64,000 bases of DNA from Tribonema minus. Its lineage: Eukaryota; Sar; Xanthophyceae; Tribonematales; Tribonemataceae. A program made the position numbers and the translations under genes. The stretch is taken from positions 1,488,001 through 1,552,000 of the forward strand of contig JAFCMP010000514.1 of NCBI GenBank assembly GCA_017506865.1. The letters are read 5' to 3'. Under the pieces are notes generated by a model. The model was not told where the DNA came from and searched no databases. It saw only the letters and a program-made list of their open reading frames with translations. Shown piece by piece: positions 24,501 to 36,387 of the stretch (position 1 is its first letter; the number at the start of each line of letters is the position of its first letter).

Positions 24501-27500
24501 ACTACGTTTTGGATAGTGCTATGAGTCCAGTCTGCGCTTGAATCAGCACCTGGTCGTGCCACATGCTGAACATGGATATTTGCTTTGAATAGAGCTATGA
24601 GGTCAATCTGTGCTTAAATCAGCACCTGGTTGTAGGACACGTCCAGCTCTGTGAGCTGGCAGCTGGCAGAGGATAGCTTGGTGGCGAGCGCGACGGCAGC
24701 GACATCATCCATGCCGTTGCCGGCCAGGCGCAGCGACTGCAGAGACCTGCAGCAGTAGGTGCCACAGACTTTGTGAGGCGGCGTGTACTGTAGATTGCAT
24801 ATGGGATTGGGGTCAATGATGAGTGCTGCAAAGCCTTCACTGTCGGCAGCCTGCAACATCGACATCATCCATGCCGTTGCCCGCCAGGCGCAGCGACTGC
24901 AGCGACCTGCAGCAGTATAGCAGACTCCGTGAGATGGCATGTCGCCACTGAACGAGTACATTGCATGCAGGTTTGGGGTCGTTGATGTGTGCTGCAAAGG
25001 TGTAAGGGGAGGCAGCGTGATGATGCACGCTTTACAGCATTGTGTCGTGCAGCGAGTCGGAACTGAGTCAGCAGCCTGCAAAAGCGACATCGTCCATGCC
25101 GTTGCCCGCCAGGCGCAGTGACTGCAGAGATCTGTGGCGTACGGGCGCAGAGCAGACTCAGCGAGATGGCATTTCACCGTTGAACGAGTAGATTGCAGGC
25201 GGGCTCGGGGTTCTTGAAGAAAGGTACGAAGGCTTCACAGGAGGCGGCATGATGATACACAGCTCCACAGCACTGTGTGTCACGCAGCAGGTCAGAATGG
25301 AGTCAGCAGCCTGCAAAGGCAACATCGTCCATACCGTCGCCTGCCAGGCGCAGCGACTGCAGCGATCTGTGGCATACAAGCGCACAGCAGACTCAGTGAG
25401 AGGACATGTCACCGCTGAACGAGTAGATTGCCCCCGGGTTTGGGTTTGTTGCAGGCTTTACAAAAGGCGCCATGATAGCTCTCGATGCCACAGCATTGTG
25501 CCACGCAGCAGATGACGTTGAGCAAGCAGCATACAAGAGCACAGCCATAGGTGTTGTAACCCAACACAAACCGCGACGGTGTTTGAAGACGGGGTATTGA
25601 TCAATCAACGTCGCAAGCGTCCCATAGAGCGACTGCGCCACATGGCGCAGGGCTTGAATATGAAACAAAATCTGACACACAATTCACAGCCCTGGGTTGC
25701 GCGCCAGGAACCATCATTGCGCTGAGGCGCGTCGCGAATGAGTTCACGAGCACTCCAAAGACGGAAACTTCCAAGCCCTTCTTCAACTTCAACTGCACGC
25801 GGGTGCGTCACCTGTCGCGCTCGAGCCCCTCCGCCGAGCTCCACAAGGTTGATGCGCTGCGTCGCGTGAAATCTTGAAGGACTCAAACGAGACAACCTCA
25901 AGTCCTTCTTGAAGTTACCCTGCTTTGGTGCGTCACCTGTTGCGCTCGAGCCCCTCCGCCAGGCTCGCGCAGCACTCCGCGGACAGCGCGTTGTCGCCCA
26001 GGGACAGGTGCCTTAGCGTCTCGTTCATGGCCATGGCGGCTGCAACGGAGGTGCCGTGCACGGGATGCGCCGTCGCTTCTGTGCCAAACTCGGGCCCCAT
26101 CTGCGCACGCGCGGTGCAGCGGCGGGAGGCAATATGGCGGCTAAGCATGGTCACAAGGAGAAAGCCAGCATACATTGGTGGTTATTTTGGAGCAGTTACA
26201 GATACTTCTTGCAGTCTGAGAGGTGACACTCATTGCGGTCCAACTCTGGATGCAAACTGCGAGGCCCCATGAAGTGGTCGCTTCCGTGCCGAAGTCGGGC
26301 CTTATCTGCGCGCGCGCGGCATAGCAGCGGCAGGCACAATGGCGGCTAAGCTTGATCGTAAGCAGAAAGCCAGCATACGTGGGTGGTGATCTGCTGAGAA
26401 TTTACAGATACTTCTTGCAGCGCGGTCGCTTCGGTGCCGAAGTCGAGCCCCATCTGCGCACGCGCGGCGCAGCGGTGGGAGGCTTTATGGCGGCTTAGCG
26501 CGATCACAAGGGGAAAGCCAACATAAGTGGGTGGTGATCCGCTGACAAAAGTTGCAGGTACTTTTGACAGGAATGCGATGTTGCTTTCGTGCCGAAATCG
26601 GGCCCCATCTGCGCGCGTGCTGCAGGTGCGGGAGGCACTGTGGCGATTAGGCATACATTCAAAGAGAAAGCCAGCATACGATGGTGGTGATCCGCTGAGA
26701 AGGCACAAATACTTATCGCAGAGGTGCGCAGCCGCTACCGTGCCGAACTCGGGCCCCGTCCGCGCGCGCGCGGCGCAGAGGCGGGAGGCACTGCGGCGGT
26801 CAGCGTCGCAAGGCGTGCTCACGAGTGTGCTTGGTACGTGCTTGTCATGCCAACTTCAATATCCTATGTGATGGTAAGTTTTGACTATGATGCAACGGCA
26901 TGGGCGCTCGGCGCTAGTACGGTGTCGGAGCAGGTTACGGGTTCTCTGAGACGACTGCAACCACCGCAGCATTGTGCTGCGGCTCACGGCATCTACGCGC
27001 GGCGTTTGACACAGGCAGGCGAACCTCAAGCTGGGGTTAGGCGCCGCTGCCGTCTCCACCTTTCGTATTACAGCGCGCTGCCGCACCTGGTTATCGGTGA
27101 GATCCAGCATGACGAGCGCGGCGTTGCGGCGCAGCAAAGAGGAATTTGCGATCTCAAACTGGAACTGATTTGTGCTGGCTGCGCCCTGTGCAACAGGGCC
27201 TTGCGAAGAGGCGCCCCAGAGCCCCGTCCTGCACTCTACAGACCTGCACCCCGTTGGCCGTGACCACACACGGCCTTGCCGTTTTAACTTCTGTTTGACT
27301 GCGCGCCGCCGCACCTGATTGTCGGTGAGATCCAGCGTGACGAGCGCGGCATTGCGGCGCAGCACGCAGACGACAGCATCTCACAGCGCTTCCACGCGTC
27401 GCTAGACAGGCAGGCAAATCTCAAGCTGGGGTAGGTGCCGTCGCCCTCTTTGCCTTCGTTCTTACTGCGCACCGCCGCATCTGATTGGCCGTAAGAGCCA

Positions 27501-30500
27501 GCGTGACAAGCGGGCAAGTCCCACGCAGCCAGCACCTTCGCCCCCCCCCCCCCCCCTCCCGCCTCCCCCCGCCCGCTGCGCACTACAAACCGTCACAACC
27601 GTCATGCTAACCCCCCCCCCCTCCGTCCCCCCAATTCCCCTGCAGCCTGTTTCAACTCCTTTTCTACTGCACACCTGATTGTCCGTAAGATCCAGCGTGA
27701 CGAGCGCGGCGTTGCGGCGCAGCGCCCAGAAGACGGCGTCGGCGCCGCGCTGCGCGAGCGCGTTGCGCGCGACGCGCAGGTGCCGCAGCGCCGCGGTGCG
27801 GTTGCGCAGCAGGCGCGCGATGGCGGCGCCCGTGTCTGCGCCGAGTCCCGTCGCGCTCATGTCCAGCTGCCGCGTGGACAGCCAGGCAGAGCGACAGCGC
27901 GTGTTGTGAGTCCAGAGCAGGAGATAGCGCGGCTTTTTTCAATTCCTCCGGGCATCGTATGACTCAACCTATGTGCAAAAGACTGCTAACACAGGTGCCT
28001 GAGCGCAGCTGTCCGGTGGTACAGCAGCCGCGCGATGGCCGCGCCCGCGTCCGCGCCGAGCCCCGTCGCGCTCAGGTCCAGCTGTCGCGTGGACAGCAAC
28101 GCGGAGCGACAATGCGTGCTGTGAGCCGCTGAAAATTGGGCATTGTGTGACTCGTGACGTGAGTGAAAGACCCATACTTCAAGTAGTACAGGAGCCTGGG
28201 CGCTTGCTGTCCAGTGGTGCAGCAGGCGGCGCGTCGGCCCCGTCGCGCTCACGTCCAGTGGCGCGGCGCAAGTGATGGCAGCGCTTCTGCGAGTCCAGAG
28301 CGGGAAGTAGTGCTGGTTTCCGTTCGGTATCATATATCTCATAACCTGAGCACTGCTGTTTGGTGAATCAGCAGGCGCGCGATGGCCGCGCCCGCGTCCG
28401 CCCCGAGCCCCTTCGCGCTCATGTCCAGCTGGCGCAGCGCAAGCAATGGCAGTGCTTCTATGAGTCCTGAGAGGAAGTTGTGCCGGGTTCCGCGTAATAC
28501 ATGACTCGTAATGTGAGTGAAACACGCGCACTTTGAATATTTCAGGAGCCTGAGCGTTTGCTATCCGGTGGTGCAGCAGGCCGCGCGTCGGTGCCATCGC
28601 GCCATGTCCAACTGGCGCAGCGCAAGCGATTGCAGCGCTGTGAGTCCAGAGCGAGAAGAGTGCGTGGTTTCCGCGGGTAATATAATTTGTGGTATGAACA
28701 AAGAACTGCTAACACAGGTGCCCGAGCGCTGCTGTGTTGTGGGTCCGCAAAGCTGTCATGCCTTGTTGCCTTGTTGTGTCATGCCGCGAAATGCCAGATA
28801 CATCAAGACTGCTCAAGTCGGGAGCGGTGCGGCGCCGCCGCTGCTCTGAATTGCGGCGCTCGAAGCTCTGATCCTAACCCTAATCCTAACGCTCACCTCA
28901 ACCCTAATGCTAACCTCAGCCCAACCCCTGACCCCTACCCCCCCCGACCCCAACCCACATGTACCGTGACGTTGTTCACCAGCGCCGTGCCGAGCGCGCA
29001 CCCCGCCGCTGCACCCCAGCGCGCTGCCGCCAACATCCATATGTGCTAGCCAGCTCGCATCCCAAGTGCAACCCAACCTCGAAACCCAACCCCAATGTTA
29101 ACTATTAAATCGACCCTGACCTAATTCGCATCCCTCAACCCAGACTCACGTGCACCGTGACGTCGTTCACCAGCGCTGCGACGAGCGCGCACCCCGCTGC
29201 CGCGCCCAGCGCGTTGCCGCTGACATCGAGACGCGTCAGCCGGCACGGCCGCGCTGCGCGCCCGCCCCTGTACAGGACCCTGAGCGCTGCTGCGAGCGCC
29301 GCGCCGGCCGTCGGCCCCAGGCCGCAGGCGCACAGGCTGAGCGATGTGACGGAGGCGCCCTCACCGAGCGCGCGCGCGAGCGCGGCGCCGCCGGCGTCGC
29401 CCAGCGCGCAGCCGCCGAGGTCTAATGTCTGCGAAGGGGGTTCGTGTGGGCGGCGCAGCGGTGGGTGGGTGTCGTGACGGTTTGATGCAGCGTCAGCAGC
29501 GGTAACCCTGCATGATTAAGTTTCATAATAGGCGGTGACGCCTACGGCGCCTTGCGTCAGCGCGCAGCCGCCGGGGTCTTGGGTCTGCGAAGGGGGCGCG
29601 CGCGTGCGAGAGGGGTGGGCGGTGGTCAGCGTAGCGGCGCAGCGCCGGCGCAGTTGTTGAGGATCCGATGTGAGCACTGACAGTTTTGCAGACGGTGCGT
29701 CGTCAGCGCGCTGGTGGTGCTGCTGCTGCAACTGCGGCTGTAGCAAGCACGTGTGCGGGAACAGCAGCTCAGCAAACTGCATCACCAATCATCGTCGGTG
29801 CTCAAAACAGGAGTGACTGGCCCCTGCTGCCGCAGCAGAAGCAGCAGCAGCAGCAAGCCACCAACCCCCCAACACTCATCAGCGCCGCTGCGTCGCTACA
29901 CCTACACTAAGTAGCCAACTCGCGCCGGCGCAGCGCCACGTAAACGCTTCGTCGCCCCACTGCCGCATCAGTCGACGTGCCCTGATCAAACGCGAGCGGC
30001 ATGTACGTACATGCAGAGTGAGCCCGCCGCGCGGCAGCAGCGCGGCAGCGAGCTCCACCGCTGCCCCCGCGCCCAGCGCCGCGTTGCCGCTCAGGTCCAG
30101 CTGCGCCAGTTGCTGAGCGCTGCCAACGGCGCGCATCAGCGCGAGCTCCGCGCCGTCGCCGCCAATCGCCGATCTGTCCAGGAACAGTCCCTGAACGCCG
30201 CCGTCGCCGCCGCCGCTGCTGCCCATGTCTTTGCCATTGACGCTGGCGCTTGTGTTGTCCCCGTCGCCGCCGCCCCCAGCGCCGCCAACGCCCTCGCGTG
30301 ACAGCATTGTGCCGCTGCCCGCTTGAAACCGCGCGGTTGAGGCACCGGGGATGTTGCCACTTGCGCTGGTCGACCATGCCATCGATTGAGCGCTGCTGCT
30401 GGCGGCAGCGGCGGCGGCGGCGGCGGCGCTGCCGCGCAGCAGATTGGCGACGTCCATGAGCGCGGCGCCGCGCACGGGGAGGCCGCCGAGGCGCAGGCGC

Positions 30501-33500
30501 CGCAGCGAGGGGTGATCGACGAGCGCTGAGCACAGCGCCTGGACCTGGTTATAGGGTTGAAGTTGAGGGGGGGGGCATGACTGGTTAGAGTTGAAGTGTG
30601 CAGGCGCCGCAGCGAGGGGTGACCGGTTAGAGTTGAAGTGTGCAGGCGCCGCAGCGAGGGGTGACCGACGAGCGCTGAGGACAGCGCTTGCACCTGGTCA
30701 CAGGGTTGACGTTGAGAGGGGGAGGGGGGGGTGCGGAAGTCGAAGAAGGGTGAGGTTGTGTTTTCTACAGTGGGTTGCTTCGCGCTGCGGAGGTGTATGC
30801 ACAACAGGATGGAGATGAAATTGGACGGCGCGCTTTGAGAGGGATCGTGCACAATGCCGCGAGTGCGCTGGCGGCCAACGAGTGCTGCAAGCCAGGTCAC
30901 AATGGGGGCTGGCGAAGAAGGTCGCAGTTCAAGGGCGGGTGGTACGAGCATCAGAAAGTCAGAATTGAAGTACAAGCATAAGAGCTGCAGGACCAGCGCG
31001 AAGCGCAGAGGGCCTTTCACTGACACGCTGAAGCGCTGCCGATCCTGTGAGCATAACACAAACCATAACCTCACCTCATGCAGTGCGCAGTCGTGCTGGA
31101 CTTGCGCAAAGCAGGACCTGACATCGATGCTTGCTGCAATTCTGCGCTTGTCAAACCATGTGCGAGAGCGCGCGGAGCATCGCAGCGCGCCATATCTGCT
31201 GAGCGCTGTCACGAGCAGGCCACGCCGCGCGTGCGCCCGCCGCACCACAGCAGCGCAGCGCCGGTGGTGCTGTTGTCGTCGTAAGGCTGCGAGATGCGCC
31301 ATGTTGGCAAACGCAAGCAGGCGTGGGGCAACGCAACGCAGCGGCGCAAGTGGCGACGTGCGGCCACCCACACCCACATGTATACATACATACATACACA
31401 CATACCTCCGCGGCATCCATGCCGCTGTTGCTCAGGTCCAGCGCCGCGATGACGGCATTGCTCCGAAGGCCGCGGCCGAGGCGCGCCCCCAGCCCCCTCG
31501 CCTCCCCCGCCGCGACCCCCGCGTCCCCCAGACCGTTCCGCGCGAGTTCTAGAAGCTTGAGCGCCTTATTAGCGGCTAGCGCGTCGCCGAAGGCGCCGGC
31601 GGCGGCGGGCCCGACCGCGTTGTCTGCCAGGCGCAGCTCGGTCAGCGCGGCGTTGCTGCGGAGCGCCGCCGCGATGGCGAGCGCCGCGCGCGGGCCGAGC
31701 GCGTTGGCGGCGGCGTCGAGAACGCGCAGCGGGCAGCGCTCGCGCTTGAGCGCTGCTGCGAGCAGCTTGCCTGCGGCAGCGGCGGCGGCGGGGAGAGCGG
31801 CGCACGCGTGGCGCTCGTCAGCACAGCAGACAGAATTGATTGTCTCAAAGGGGCGCGCGCTTGAGCGCCGCCGCGAGCAGCTTGCCTGCGGCGCGGCGGC
31901 GGCGGCGAAAGCGGCTCGCGTACGGTTCTTGTCAGCGCAGCAGACATTAAGAGAGGCAACTTCGAAGTGCGTCTCAAGAGGGCGGGCATTGCGAGGTAGC
32001 GGACAAAGAAAAACAATGCTTCAAAGTACATGTCTCGAGGGGGCGGGGGTTGCGAGGCAACGTGCTGTGCGCGATGCTCCGGCACGTGCTGAGCGCATTG
32101 CAGGATGCCCCGGCGTGGATGCACAATGTGAAGAACTGAGAGTGATGTGCCGAACTGGCGGCGACGCTGCGCCGTGTCAAGGGCACGATGTGCAAGCACG
32201 CACGTGCAGAGGCATTGGAACCCCGTCTGGATAGATTTATGCGCACTGCGGATGGCGTGATGTGCGGCATAGGCGGCAGCGCTGTGGCCGCCGTGTCGAG
32301 GCGCGCAGTGCGCGAACGGGGGCATGAGGGAGTGCAGCATGGCTCAGCTATTGGCGCATCGTGGTGCGCTGCAACTAGCGAGCAACATAAGCCTACAATG
32401 TAGCATGATTGAGATTTTGAGCAAGGCGACAACGCTGACGCCGCTCCTCGCGTTTTTATTAGCGCTGCGGGCAGGGCAGTAGGCGCCAGCGCACAGGTGC
32501 GCCCCAATACTTAATATATGCGCATACACGAACGCATCAACGAGATACTGTATTTGCTATACTAGCAGTGCGTGTAGGCCAGTGACAGCCAACGCACAGG
32601 TGTATGTGCCTTGAAGAATCATGTCCATGTAAGAAAATATGTCGAAGTACATGATGTATACTGCAGCAAACCACCAGTCCGCGAGGCCGGGAGCGCATGC
32701 ATCGATCATCATGCCGTGCTTCAATGTCAAAATCACAGTGCACTCAGCCTCCCCACCTGCTGTGCTGCCGAGCTTGTTGCGCGACAGGTCCAGATGGGTG
32801 AGCGCTGGCGCGCAGCTGCGCCTCGACATACAATAACGTGTAATCATATGCTTGCAGTACTTGCAAGGCGAGCTCCTTCAATGCATCCTAGAACACAAGC
32901 TCAGGAGGAATCATAGCGCATCTTCAACATTGAAGTACATCTTCAAATGTCACATTCCTCAAATAACGCGCAGCGTCACCTGCCGTGCTGCCCAGTTTGT
33001 TGCGCGACAGGTCCAGGTGGGTGAGCGCTGGCGCGCAGCCGCGCTTCGACAGCGCCATGGCGATGGCCTTGCCGCCTTCCGGCAGCAGCTGAGATCACTC
33101 GAGTCGCATAGAGCGGGAGAAGTGGATGTTGAAAATGCTGCCCGTCGGAGAATGCAAGGAAGCGACTGTAGCAGGACGCAGAGACGCAACACAGCGCACT
33201 TGCATTTTTTTTTCTATGTAAACTTCAGAGTACGCGCTTCGGGTTAGGGTCAGGTTGTAAGAAAACTCCACATCAAGCATAATTGTAAAATACAAGGAGA
33301 ATACGCCAGAATGCGCCATATAAGCCCATGGGTAGGCATACGGTTGCTGTTACCAGCCAGCGCAAATACTTGTGGCAGTTTCGATCATCAAAGCAAATGC
33401 ATGTCAACCTGTGCCGGATTGGAATTATTGATGGCCGACACACGAGACCGAGTGGCCTCTCGAGCGCTGCCACGAGGCCGCCTCGCCTACTTCAAACATG

Positions 33501-36387
33501 AAGTAAGGCAGCAGCGCTCACCATGTTTGTCGCCCAGATGCAAGCGTGTCAGCGTGCAGTGCGGCCTTTCAAGCGCTGCCGCAAGGCCGTCTCACCTACT
33601 TCAAATATGAAGTCAGACAGCAACGCTCACCATGTTGTCACCAAGATCCAGGCGCGTCAGCGTGCGGTGCGGCCTTTCGAGCGCTGCCGCAAGGGCGATG
33701 CCACCCTCGGGCCCCAGGCGGCAGCCTGTGAGGCCCAGATGCGTGAGGCCCCTGTTGGCCGCTAGTGCGACCCCCAGGGCCTCCCCCGCGCCAGTGATGA
33801 CGATCATGCTGTCGGGCCGCGCGTCTGAAATGGCGATGCATGAGGGGCACGGCATGATCATTATGCGAACAGCGTCAGCTAATCCTAACCCTAGCCCTGT
33901 TACCCTCACTTTGTTTTGATGGCGCGTCTGGTACAGGCATACATCAGAGCGTCAATATGTTCAACCGCTGCTGCAGCATTTTGTTGCATCACCAGCGGCG
34001 AAGAAACCAACCATGTACTGCTCCAGCATTTTTGTGGCTACTAGAGTCATCCTAACAACAGCACGGTCAGCGCTGTACTGTAGAAAAACTAGCCGCATCT
34101 TCGCCCTTTGGCTCACCCAGAAAACCATGTCAGTGCTCAGCGCACAACGCACTGCACTCTTTGTGATGGTGCACTTCTCAACAGCAGTAAATGGGCAAGT
34201 GCATACGCCTGACCTCACTGCTCAGCATGGGTCAGCTAGACGTAAATAGCACTTCTAGCAAACATTTACAGCGGCTGGCGCAGCTGCGACAGCGTACCGT
34301 CCCAGGAGCGCCTCTCTCCCATGGCCTGACCTCATTGCTCAGCATGGGTCAGCCGGACGTAAACAATACTTGGAAGCAACATTTACAGGGCTGGCGCAGG
34401 TGCCTCAGCATGGGTAACCCAAACGCGAAAAGTGCTTCAAAAAGCGTTCAAAGCAGCTGGCGCAGCCGCGACAGCTCACCATCCCAGAAGCGTCTCTCTC
34501 CCATGGAGTTGCCGCCGACATTCAGCGTCTGCAGTGCGCGCGCCCTCCTGAGCAGCTGCGCCAGCGCCGGCCCAGCCTCCGGACCGATCCTGAAACGATA
34601 GCGCAGCCGGCGGAATACGGTGTGAGGAGCCTGATGTGGGAGCATATAAATTCACTTTATCAACGCAAGATACAGAGCAGTCAAGTGCCTCAATTGATGC
34701 AATGTGCGGAGAGCATTGCTCTTGAACATATGGAGTTGCCACCGATGTTTAGCGCCTGCAGAGCGCGTGCCCTCCTGAGCAGCTGCGCCAGCGCCGGTTC
34801 AGACTCCGGACCAATTCTGAAGGTCAGCGTAGGCGGTGGAGCGCAGCACGCTGATTGCGATGTGAAGCACTTGAGCAGATTGATGGATGCAAAGAAAAGC
34901 TCTCAATGACATGTGACGCAGTACCGCGCTCGTTCGCTTCTATGTGATCAGCACTGGCATACTGTCAAAGAAAATTTACTGGATGTCCCAGAGAGAGTAA
35001 CGCCACGGGAGGTGCAACGCTGACGGCCTCTGCAGGGATGCGAGCGAGTATCACCAGTTCACACTACACCTGTACCGATTTTTTCTTTAAACATGGCAAG
35101 AGCACCATACCAACACTCCATGGCGCAACAATTGAAGGACGCAAACTCGGCCATTGCTGACACATTCTTGCAAAGTGACACACTTGCGGGAAAAAATCTG
35201 CACAGTTCAGTAGAATTGGAAATGTGTGACAAGGTCATTTAAATGCACTTCAACTTCCGCAGTTACAACCCTGCCTGTTGTCCGCCAGGCTGAGCGTTGC
35301 GAGGGGGGCAGCGCTCGCGGCGACCGCCAGCGCGATCGCGGCGGCAGAGTCAGAGTCCAAGTCGTTGTCGCTAAGGTCCACCGCCTCGAGCGTGCGGTTC
35401 GCGTGGAGCGCTGCTGCCAGCGGAACGCTGGCGGCGGTGCCGAGCCTGCACAATGCAATGTAACCGTAAAATAAGACGCCAAGCGACAGGAATTCACGTC
35501 AGCAGATACGCATGCCTGACAGTAAACAACAGAGCTTGAGCGATGGACGTAGTGTGCGGCTGCCTGTTGCAGGTGGTGTGGAGAGACGACGGGACAGCAT
35601 CTCGCTAGCAGTCGCGGCGTGATGTGCGCTCCGCTGTGCGCCTCGACGCGTGCGGACTCGCGCTCTTGATTGGGTACATGGAGCGGTGCTGCGCGCGGCG
35701 GCGTTTGTACAGTGCTGGCGGTGCGCAGGGAATACGGCTGGTGCGCTGGACGCCTTGCGCCACTTGCGGAGCGCTGGTGCCACCTTCGGCAGGAGCTTAG
35801 TGCAGTGTCAAATTCACGTGCTGTAGTCCTTCTCGGACCGCAGCACTCACCTGCTGGCATTGAGGCCGTCTTTAAGCACAGCAAAGGCCCCGAACCATGT
35901 CTGTGATTGCCGCACAAGCGCAGTGATAGTCGTAGCGCCCAGCAGTGCAGCTGGTCAGAGTTAGCGGTACGGTGCGGTGTAGGTTAGAGCAAGGTCAGGT
36001 CAGACTTCATCATGGCTGCTTCCGACGGCTCTGGAATCAAGCGTGCGCGCACGCGCACATGCGTCACTGTCGGACACACTGCCTGCGAAGCACAGCACGC
36101 ACGGGGTGCGCTGACTGCTGAACCACAACTTCAATGATATGACGCCTCAACAAAACAGACGCTTTCTCGCACGGCAGCGCTCACCGGTTGGCCCGCAGGT
36201 CGAGCATGCGCACAACGACGGGGTACGCGAGCCGGTCCAGTGAGGGGGGTATGAAGGGTATGTCGCGCGCGGCCAGCACGTGACACAGCGCGCGCAGCGC
36301 AGGCAGGCCGCCGTCGCCTAGCCCCGCTGATACGAGGCTCACGTTCGGATGGCATGCGCAGAGCGCCGCTGCCAGGAACTCCTGCAC
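21575..36387 (-). CDS. Gene 4, leucine-rich-repeat (RNI-like) domain exons
   Basis: Fourteen exons from 36387-36185 to 21766-21575, residues about 1157-2126. They carry repeats of the ribonuclease-inhibitor type with consensus LxxLDLSxNxLGxxGAxALAxAL, for example LEAVDLSDNDLDSDSAAAIA, LTRLDLGDNM, LTHLDLSRNKLGSTAG, LTELRLADNAVGPAAAGAF, LRHLSLGDNALSAECCASL and LTELDVSYNQ. Most introns interrupt a repeat at the same place, right after the LDLxxN(x) strand, so each exon carries one or a few repeats. Exon 30544-30011 has a Gly/Ser/Ala-rich insertion of about 100 residues. The last exon ends in an acidic, Ala-rich tail. Such domains usually bind proteins; here it would project from the membrane region. 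Confidence 0.82.

Noticed and set aside
23940..28640. Direct-repeat arrays resembling CRISPR or satellite DNA
   Set aside because: Units include parts of splice sites and exon codons, lengths vary, spacers are not unique, and the DNA is eukaryotic. Boundary duplications explain them better.
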